In this document: piece by piece, positions 1 to 4,665 of the stretch
Layout: every line of letters begins with the position of its first letter
Position numbering within the stretch: the first letter of the stretch is position 1
From: an uncultured Phycisphaerales bacterium
Lineage (GTDB): Bacteria; Planctomycetota; Phycisphaerae; WQYP01
DNA: 6,464 bases
Reading direction: 5' to 3'
NCBI GenBank assembly: GCA_937901265.1
Contig: CALCHA010000096.1
Coordinates: 1 to 6,464 of the forward strand
Program-made: the position numbers and the translations under genes
Notes under the pieces: generated by a model
What the model was told of the DNA's origin: nothing
Seen by the model: only the letters and a program-made list of their open reading frames with translations
Database searches by the model: none

Positions 1-339
1 AGCAAGGAACGGGTCGAGGAGCTCTTCGCCCATTCCCGGGCCTACGTGCTCATGAGCGTTTGCGAGAGCTTCGGTCTGCCGGCCGTCGAGGCCATGAGCT
101 ATGGAACCCCGGTGGTCACGGCAGACTGCTGCGCCATGCCCGAAGTCTGTGGCGACGCCGCGGAACTGGTGCCGCCCGACAACGTCCGTGCGCTGGAAGA
201 GCGCCTCGCCGCGCTGCTGCTCGATCCAGCGCGGGCCGAGGCATTGCGCGCGCAGGGACGGGAGCGCGTACAGAGTTTCCGCTGGGAAGAGACCGCCCGG
301 CGTATGGCCGGCGTGCTCGAGGCCATGATGCAGGCCTGA
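1..339 (+). CDS. GT-B glycosyltransferase, C-terminal part (5' end outside window)
   Basis: This is the last 112 codons of a glycosyltransferase; the reading frame is open from base 1 and stops with TGA at 337-339. It would transfer a sugar from a nucleotide-sugar donor to an acceptor in the cytosol or at the inner face of the membrane. The nucleotide-sugar-binding half of the GT-B fold (Glycos_transf_1 type) is visible. The E-x7-E motif ESFGLPAVE is at in-window residues 22-30, followed by the usual AMSYGTPVV and the CAMPEVCGDAAELVPP stretch, then a C-terminal helix that crosses back. The ATG at 52 lies inside the conserved domain and is not the true start. Donor and acceptor cannot be read from this part. 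The gene converges on the flippase-like gene with only 20 bp between the two stop codons, and I see no U-tailed terminator there. Confidence 0.93.
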   Translation, partial: SKERVEELFAHSRAYVLMSVCESFGLPAVEAMSYGTPVVTADCCAMPEVCGDAAELVPPDNVRALEERLAALLLDPARAEALRAQGRERVQSFRWEETARRMAGVLEAMMQA

Positions 340-359
340 TGCCGGGCGTCGGGAGCGGG

Positions 360-1322
360 CTATGCCGGCGGGGCCGGAGATCGTGGCGCCTTGGCGGTAA
401 TCCCCGCACCGACCGCCCCCAGAAACAGCTCCGCGATGACCTGGAACAAGCGCTGCAGCACGGCCACGGCCGTGCCCAGGAGCACCGCCCGGTCATGCCC
501 GAGGGTCGGCGACAATTGCACCGTGATCGCCGCGAGCAGGAGGGCTTCGCGGATTCCCAGCCCGCCCGGCAGGATCGCCGCCATCCCCACGATCACCGAC
601 AGCGCATAGGCCCCGGGAAACCACCAGCATTGGGCAATCGCGACCGGATGCACCGCGCACAACGACGCCCACAAGGCCAGCCCGCCGAAAATCCAGCAGG
701 GCACAAACCCCACCACGCACAGCAGCAGCGTCGGCAGGGACAGCCATTGCTCGCGCGCGACCTCTGGCTTCTTCATGCCGCGCAAGAGCACATTCACCAG
801 CCGGTAAAACACCGGCGGATAGCATGCCGCCGCCAGGCACAGGACGCCCGCCACCGTCACCGGCCACAGCAGCATGGCCTGGCTGGGCGAAAGATCCCGC
901 GCGATTTGGAGAATCGCCACCATGCCGACGAGCGCCCCGGAAATCATGTACAGCGCGTTTTCCAACAGCGTCGAGAGCGTGCAGTGCCCCGGAGCCATCC
1001 CGAAGCGCTTGGTGCGATCGATGCGCATCAGCAGCAGGGCCACCTTGAAGATGTACTTGCCCATCTGCGAAAACGTGTACGCCCCCACCAGCGGCAGTGT
1101 GGGCGTGCGGTCTCCCATGCGAAAGGCAATCCAGCGCCACACCAGCGCGGCCGTCAGCAGGCTCCCGCAGAATGCCGCGACCGCCAGAAGGCCCCACGCC
1201 CAGTGAATCGTCAGCGGCTGCGCCGCGATCGCGCCCCACGATTTGTACAACTGCCGCCCCACCAGCCACACAATCAGTATCAGGATCGCCAACTTGGCGA
1301 AGAAAATGAGCTTCTTTTTCAA
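360..1322 (-). CDS. YbhN-like / LPG-synthase-TM flippase-like membrane protein
   Basis: This is a polytopic inner-membrane protein of about 320 aa, close to the usual length for stand-alone members of the lysylphosphatidylglycerol synthase TM family (UPF0104/YbhN). Hydrophobic segments lie near residues 6-26, 42-62, 118-140, 150-170, 196-220, 233-251 and 280-305. The family signature PGGLGIREA is at 252-260, and a GKY motif (88-90) sits where the family often has GKYxPG, though Pro-Gly is absent here. Relatives are thought to handle lipids or lipid-linked intermediates; the substrate here is unknown. I chose the TTG at 1322-1320. It forms TTGA with the stop of the upstream glycosyltransferase, has GGAG 7 nt before it, and is followed at once by KKK and the first membrane helix. 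A longer frame to 1424 would lie wholly inside the glycosyltransferase gene and adds an Arg/Pro-rich stretch. Stop is TAG at 362-360. Confidence 0.85.
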   Translation of the reverse strand: MKKKLIFFAKLAILILIVWLVGRQLYKSWGAIAAQPLTIHWAWGLLAVAAFCGSLLTAALVWRWIAFRMGDRTPTLPLVGAYTFSQMGKYIFKVALLLMRIDRTKRFGMAPGHCTLSTLLENALYMISGALVGMVAILQIARDLSPSQAMLLWPVTVAGVLCLAAACYPPVFYRLVNVLLRGMKKPEVAREQWLSLPTLLLCVVGFVPCWIFGGLALWASLCAVHPVAIAQCWWFPGAYALSVIVGMAAILPGGLGIREALLLAAITVQLSPTLGHDRAVLLGTAVAVLQRLFQVIAELFLGAVGAGITAKAPRSPAPPA

Positions 1323-2545
1323 GAAAAGACTCCAGGCGCAGAGGTCGCGTCGGCGGCCGGCAGGTTGAGCATCTGCCGGGCGATGCGATCGGTCACCACC
1401 ACCGGGTTCGTGCGGGCAAACCACTCCTCGAACGTCGCCGTCGCGCCGCCCCGCAGCGCCCTGAGATGCTCCCGGTCGGCCAGCAGATGATGCAGCTTCA
1501 GCGTCAGATCCGCCAAATCCCCCGAGCGAAAAATCTCACCGGAAATCCGCGGCCGCACCAGAGCCGCTGCCGCCCCGCAGACATCCGACGCCAGCGTCGG
1601 CGTCCCCACGCAGGCCGCCTCGGCCACCACGATTCCGTGAGGCTCATAGCGTGAGGGCAACACATGCAGGTCGGCATGGGCCATCAGCGCCAGGTTGTCG
1701 GTCGGCTGCTGAAACCCCAGAAAATGCACCGACTTTCCCAGTGCGTCGCCGGCGAGCGCGCGGAGCGCCCTCTCCTCAGGCCCGACGCCGGCGATCAGAT
1801 AATGCCAGTTCGGGTCCTGCCGCTGATGCGCCTGAAACGCGAGCAGCGCCAGATCGAGCCCCTTGGCGGGCACCAGCCGGGCGGCGGTGAAGATGTAGCG
1901 TGCCTCCGGCGGCAGGCCATGGCGTGCGAGAACCTCGCCGCGCGGCTTTGCAGCCGCGGCCCGGGCGCGGGGGTAGTCGCCATAGTAGGGGCAGAGCACG
2001 AGCTTCTCGCGCGGGGCCCCGAAATAGCGCCAGTAGGCCAGCCCGCGGGTGTTGGCGGTCAGCAGAAACTGCGACTGGCTGATCAGCTTGTGCAGGAGAA
2101 AACGCTTGAGCCGCCGCTTGAGCCGCAGCCTCAGTGTGTGGCCGCGCTGCGAGCGGATATTGGAATCTGAAAACATCGCCAGGGGAATGCCGCGCCGGGC
2201 GCACTCGCCGATGAACTTCCAGTGGGTGCGGTAGCCATACCCCGACACCACCGCGGCATCGATCTCCAGCGAGAACAATTCCCGCCGCCAATCCGCGTGA
2301 AAACCCCCCGACATCGTGGGCGGCCCTTTGACCCCCGCCCGCGGCGTAAGCGTCAGCCACGGTGCGACCGCAGGGGCGTTGTCCTCATACCACCCCGGCC
2401 CCGGCCAGGAAAACGCCGCGACGTACTCGATCTCCGGAGATCGTCGGGCCAGGTCATCCATCATCCGATTGAAGTAGTGTTCGGGCTGCGTCTGCAGCCA
2501 GAGAACACGCTTTCTGCCGGGAGATTTCGGGGCAATGGGGGGCAA
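1319..2545 (-). CDS. GT-B glycosyltransferase, family 4-like
   Basis: This encodes a 408-aa retaining-type GT-B glycosyltransferase, a typical full length for the family. The N-terminal acceptor domain begins after a short Pro/Lys-rich lead (RKRVLWLQTQPEHYFNRMMDD, first residues 11-31). The C-terminal donor domain has ARLVPAKG at 222-229, where R223 and K228 match the residues that hold the nucleotide diphosphate. The E-x7-E motif EPHGIVVAE is at 301-309, followed by CVGTPTLASDVCG. No signal peptide or membrane helix is visible, so it is probably cytosolic or peripheral. The start is TTG (2545-2543) with GGAG 6 nt upstream; the first internal ATG is at residue 28, inside the conserved domain. 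The stop overlaps the start of the flippase-like gene by 4 nt, so the pair is probably one transcript and translationally coupled. Likely role is envelope or exopolysaccharide/glycolipid assembly; donor and acceptor are unknown. Confidence 0.92.
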   Translation of the reverse strand: MPPIAPKSPGRKRVLWLQTQPEHYFNRMMDDLARRSPEIEYVAAFSWPGPGWYEDNAPAVAPWLTLTPRAGVKGPPTMSGGFHADWRRELFSLEIDAAVVSGYGYRTHWKFIGECARRGIPLAMFSDSNIRSQRGHTLRLRLKRRLKRFLLHKLISQSQFLLTANTRGLAYWRYFGAPREKLVLCPYYGDYPRARAAAAKPRGEVLARHGLPPEARYIFTAARLVPAKGLDLALLAFQAHQRQDPNWHYLIAGVGPEERALRALAGDALGKSVHFLGFQQPTDNLALMAHADLHVLPSRYEPHGIVVAEAACVGTPTLASDVCGAAAALVRPRISGEIFRSGDLADLTLKLHHLLADREHLRALRGGATATFEEWFARTNPVVVTDRIARQMLNLPAADATSAPGVFS

Positions 2546-2685
2546 GTGGGGCTCCGGCGGGGGTCGCGGGTGCGGGCGTATCCGTCGTCCCCTCCCAATC
2601 GATGCAAAGACGTGTTACCATAACCCTCCGCGCCGCTGCCGTCCACCGGGGACGCCCGGCGGCGACACCTCTTGGGATGCTGTGC
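2546..2685. promoter_or_regulatory. Divergent intergenic region between glycosyltransferase and ilvE
   Basis: These 140 bp must carry the promoters for both directions. The only AT-richer patch is 2614-2624, a short palindrome GTTA-CCA-TAAC. On the minus strand TGGACG (2645-2640) and TATGGT (2622-2617) are 17 bp apart and each match four of six sigma-70 consensus bases, a possible promoter for the glycosyltransferase unit. I found no convincing plus-strand -35/-10 pair for ilvE. A GC-rich hairpin, CCGGG (2646-2650) with CCCGG (2655-2659) and a 4-nt loop, lies in the ilvE leader about 26 nt before the start codon. In this base composition it could be chance. No T-box, riboswitch or attenuator peptide is evident. 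Confidence 0.35.
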
Positions 2686-3543
2686 ATGGACCTGCAGATC
2701 TGGCTGGATGGAAAGCTCGTTCCCAAAAAAGAGGCGTGCATCAGCGTCTATGACCACGGGCTGCTTTACGGCGATGGCATCTTCGAGGGCATCCGCCAGT
2801 ACAACGGGCGGGTGTTCGAAAAGGAGGCGCACCTTCAGCGCCTTTACGAATCCGCACAGGCCATCCGCCTCACCATTCCCTACGCCAAGGAACAACTCGC
2901 CCGCGCCCTCGACGAAACCCTTGCCGCCAACCACTTCCGGGATGCTTACATCCGCCTCGTGGTCACCCGCGGCGTGGGTTACCTGGGCATTTCCCCGAAA
3001 AACTGCGAGACCCCCTCGGTGTTCATCATCGCGGACACCATTCAGATGTACCCGCACGAAATGTATGACAAGGGCATGTCCATCATCACGGCCAGCACGA
3101 TCCGCAATCACCCCAACTCCCTCTCCCCCAAGGTCAAAAGCCTCAACTACCTCAACAACATCCTGGCCAAGTGGGAGGCCATCGACGCCGGCGTCCCCGA
3201 GGCGGTCATGCTCAATCACCTCGGCTATGTGTGCGAATGCACCGGCGACAACATCTTCATCGTCAAGAATGGCCAGTTGCTCACCCCGCCCGAGGATGCC
3301 GGGATTCTCGTGGGAATCACCCGTCAGGCGGTGCTGGGTCTCGCCAGGGAAGCGAACATTCCCGCTTTTGAACGCAGCCTGACGCGCTTTGACCTTTATT
3401 CAGCGGACGAGTGTTTCCTCACCGGCACCGGGGCCGAGGTCGTGCCGGTCACCCGCATTGACAATCGGCCGATCGGCAGCGGCGTGGGTCCGCTGACGCG
3501 GCAATTGTCGGAGGCCTTCCATCGGAGGGTGCGGGAAGGCTAA
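2686..3543 (+). CDS. ilvE: Branched-chain amino acid aminotransferase (class IV)
   Basis: This is a PLP-dependent transaminase that interconverts Leu, Ile and Val with their 2-oxo acids using 2-oxoglutarate/glutamate; it catalyses the last step of branched-chain amino acid synthesis in the cytosol. The protein is 285 aa, usual for the shorter bacterial/archaeal BCATs. Visible landmarks are VYDHGLLYGDGIFEGIR at 21-37, the catalytic lysine K151 in KSLNYLNNILAK (151-162), and the cofactor glutamate E184 in ECTGDNIF (184-191). The segment GILVGITRQAVL follows, with FLTGTGAEVVPV near the C-terminus. KSLNYLNN favours BCAT over D-amino acid transaminase or 4-amino-4-deoxychorismate lyase. I chose ATG 2686 because MDLQIWLDGK starts as the family does and GGGA (2674-2677) sits 8 nt upstream. 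In-frame ATGs at 2602 and 2677 would add unconserved residues. No other ilv or leu gene is in view. Confidence 0.93.
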   Translation: MDLQIWLDGKLVPKKEACISVYDHGLLYGDGIFEGIRQYNGRVFEKEAHLQRLYESAQAIRLTIPYAKEQLARALDETLAANHFRDAYIRLVVTRGVGYLGISPKNCETPSVFIIADTIQMYPHEMYDKGMSIITASTIRNHPNSLSPKVKSLNYLNNILAKWEAIDAGVPEAVMLNHLGYVCECTGDNIFIVKNGQLLTPPEDAGILVGITRQAVLGLAREANIPAFERSLTRFDLYSADECFLTGTGAEVVPVTRIDNRPIGSGVGPLTRQLSEAFHRRVREG

Positions 3544-3615
3544 GATACATCCGCAACGACTTCGCTTTTGCAGCCACGGGACCAGTGTACATTTCCTCTC
3601 AGGGGTGCCGCAGGT
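3544..3615 (+). promoter_or_regulatory. ilvE-regulator intergenic gap with ribosome binding site
   Basis: These 72 bp separate ilvE from the response regulator. There is no U-tailed hairpin after ilvE, so read-through is possible. A weak TACATT (3588-3593) resembles a -10 box but has no well-spaced -35. The ribosome binding site is probably AGGGG/GGTG at 3601-3607, roughly 8 to 10 nt before ATG 3616. Confidence 0.3.
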
Positions 3616-4242
3616 ATGACAGACACGCCCGCCGCTTACATTGTTGATGACGACGCGTCCGTGCGAGCCTTGATCGCGGCCACGGTGCGCGCCGCAGGCA
3701 TCGAGCCGCTGCTTTTTGAATCCGCGGACCAGTTCGCATCATTCCAGATGCCCGATCGGCCCGCCTGCATTCTTCTCGATCTGGAGATGCCCGGACGCTC
3801 CGGGATGGACCTTCTGCAGCGCCACTTCACCGATGGCTGCAGCTGTCCCGTGCCGATCATCATCGTCACCGGGCACGCCTCGGTCCCTGCGGCCGTGCAG
3901 TCAATGAAGCTCGGTGCGGTGGACTTCCTCGAGAAGCCCTTCGAGCGTCCCGCCCTGCTCGCGCTCGTGCAGGCCGCCATCGAAAAAGATCGGCAGCGCC
4001 GCGCCGCCGCCGAGGTGGTGAAGGAAATCACGCGCCGGCTCGCCACGCTGAGCCCGCGTGAGCGGGAGCTTTTGGGAGCGGTGATCGCCGGCAAATCGAC
4101 CAAGATGATTGCCGACGAGTTGGGCATCTCCGCCCGCACGGTGGACCACCACCGCGCCAACCTGATGGAAAAGATGGCCGCCGCCAATGTCGCCGACCTC
4201 GTGCGCATGGCCGTCGCCGCCAATTTCAAGGCCACTGCCTGA
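3616..4242 (+). CDS. Two-component response regulator, FixJ/NarL type
   Basis: This is a cytosolic transcription regulator of 208 aa, standard for REC plus LuxR-type HTH proteins. Receiver domain, residues about 6-122: acidic pocket D11-D13, phospho-acceptor D55 in LLDLEMPG, switch threonine T85 in IIIVTGHA, and K107 in FLEKPF. A helical linker (123-140) leads to the HTH at about 143-200. The HTH includes LSPRERELL (145-153), AGKSTKMIADELGISARTVDHHR (158-180) and MEKM (184-187), the GerE/LuxR pattern. VTGHASVPAAVQSMKLGAVDFLEKPF is typical of the FixJ branch. I chose ATG 3616, which follows a GGTG/AGGGG site; a TTG at 3568 would add 16 residues unlike the family. All residues needed for phosphorylation are present. 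No histidine kinase is adjacent, so signal and targets are unknown; it could be co-transcribed with ilvE but need not be linked in function. Confidence 0.94.
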   Translation: MTDTPAAYIVDDDASVRALIAATVRAAGIEPLLFESADQFASFQMPDRPACILLDLEMPGRSGMDLLQRHFTDGCSCPVPIIIVTGHASVPAAVQSMKLGAVDFLEKPFERPALLALVQAAIEKDRQRRAAAEVVKEITRRLATLSPRERELLGAVIAGKSTKMIADELGISARTVDHHRANLMEKMAAANVADLVRMAVAANFKATA

Positions 4243-4315
4243 GCACCGGCTTCGTCCGCGCACGCGAACCCATGGCTCATCGTGGGTGCCATGTGAAAAA
4301 CTCCAGCGACGCGTA

Positions 4316-4344
4316 TTGGCAATCCGAATCCTCCCGGTTAAGAT
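4316..4344 (+). promoter_or_regulatory. Sigma-70-type promoter of the tRNA-Tyr gene
   Basis: TTGGCA (4316-4321, five of six bases of the -35 consensus) and TAAGAT (4339-4344, four of six of the -10) are exactly 17 bp apart. Transcription would begin near 4351, about 7 nt before the mature tRNA end, leaving a very short 5' leader for RNase P. Spacing, match and position together make this the best promoter in the window. Confidence 0.65.
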
Positions 4345-4357
4345 GAGGAACTCAGCC

Positions 4358-4440
4358 GGGTGTGTGCCTGAGCGGCCAAAAGGGACGGGCTGTAAACCCG
4401 TTGGCTTATGCCTACGCAGGTTCGAATCCTGCCGCACCCA
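4358..4440 (+). tRNA. tRNA-Tyr (anticodon GTA)
   Basis: A complete class II tRNA of 83 nt. The acceptor stem GGGTGTG (4358-4364) pairs with CGCACCC (4433-4439) with one T-G wobble, and A4440 is the discriminator. The D arm contains GAGCGGCCAAA. The anticodon stem ACGGG/CCCGT (4385-4389 / 4397-4401) holds loop CTGTAAA, with anticodon GTA at 4392-4394. A long variable arm follows (stem GGC/GCC around TTAT, 4403-4412). The T arm is GCAGG-TTCGAAT-CCTGC (4416-4432). The long variable arm with GTA identifies bacterial tRNA-Tyr. The CCA end is not encoded (the next bases are GTC), so it must be added by the CCA-adding enzyme. Confidence 0.97.
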
Positions 4441-4461
4441 GTCGAGGCGTCTTGCCTCCGC

Positions 4462-4489
4462 CTCGCGTGCCGCCAATTTGCGGCGCGAG
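4462..4489 (+). terminator. Stem-loop downstream of tRNA-Tyr (no U tract)
   Basis: CTCGCG (4462-4467) pairs with CGCGAG (4484-4489), and CCGC (4470-4473) with GCGG (4480-4483). There is a 2-nt TG bulge and a CAATTT loop. The structure is strong and sits 22 nt after the tRNA, where a 3' processing or termination hairpin is expected. No U run follows directly; the nearest T5 is at 4519-4523. Intrinsic termination is therefore unproven. Confidence 0.35.
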
Positions 4490-4530
4490 CCATCGCAGCC
4501 GTGGCCGTTCCGGAGCGATTTTTGCGACAT

Positions 4531-4538
4531 GGGGGGGG
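4531..4538 (+). repeat. G8 homopolymer in the tRNA-to-CDS intergenic region
   Basis: Eight consecutive G residues lie 51 bp upstream of the TATAAT box, in the 225-bp gap between tRNA-Tyr and the large membrane-protein gene. Such a tract can slip in replication or be miscounted in sequencing. The remainder of the gap holds the stem-loop, the -10-like box and the G-run cluster listed separately; I see no small gene in it. Confidence 0.6.
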
Positions 4539-4589
4539 CACCAGCGCGGACAACTCTGGCTCTATTACACCTCCCCTCCCTGCTGCCGG

Positions 4590-4595
4590 TATAAT
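4590..4595 (+). promoter_or_regulatory. Candidate -10 box for the downstream membrane-protein gene
   Basis: TATAAT matches the -10 consensus exactly and lies 70 bp before the start codon at 4666. No good -35 is found 16-18 bp upstream; the nearest is TTACAC at 4565-4570, a poor match with 19-bp spacing. An extended -10 TG is also absent. If used, it would give a leader of about 64 nt containing the G-run cluster. It may depend on an activator. Confidence 0.4.
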
Positions 4596-4633
4596 TCCCA
4601 GGAACTTCCACGCACCCCCAGCGTCTTAATGAC

Positions 4634-4658
4634 GGGGCGGGGCGGGGAACTTGGGAGG
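4634..4658 (+). promoter_or_regulatory. G-run cluster merging with the Shine-Dalgarno site
   Basis: Four G runs lie close together: G4 at 4634-4637, 4639-4642 and 4644-4647, separated by single C, then GGG at 4653-4655 after AACTT. The last run is part of the Shine-Dalgarno GGGAGG (4653-4658), which is 7 nt from ATG 4666. The pattern fits the G3+N1-7 rule for an intramolecular quadruplex in both the coding DNA strand and the mRNA. The ribosome binding site itself is strong and fixes the start codon. Regulation by folding is inference. Confidence 0.5.
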
Positions 4659-4665
4659 ATTGCCA

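Noticed and set aside
340..368. Bidirectional terminator between the convergent genes
   Set aside because: GCCGG (341-345) and CCGGC (364-368) can pair, but the 18-nt loop and the lack of a T run on either strand make it unconvincing.
60..1490. Plus-strand open frame of 476 codons
   Set aside because: It crosses the end of one glycosyltransferase, the whole flippase-like gene and part of the next gene in antisense. The product is Arg/His/Gln/Pro-rich with no recognisable domain.
2602..2685. ATG at 2602 as the ilvE start
   Set aside because: It adds 28 residues not typical of the family and has no good ribosome binding site; ATG 2686 begins at the conserved N-terminus with GGGA upstream.
2461..3219. 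Minus-strand open frame opposite ilvE
   Set aside because: It overlaps a clear ilvE gene and the glycosyltransferase start, and its translation has no family-like motif.
4271..4293. CATGGC/GCCATG stem-loop after the response regulator as a terminator
   Set aside because: The stem is only 6 bp with an 11-nt loop and is followed by TGAAAAAC, not a U run on the plus strand; it is insufficient for an intrinsic terminator call.
4441..4665. Small protein gene between the tRNA and the large membrane-protein gene
   Set aside because: Open frames here run through the tRNA or lack a ribosome binding site, and their translations are Arg/Pro-rich shadows.
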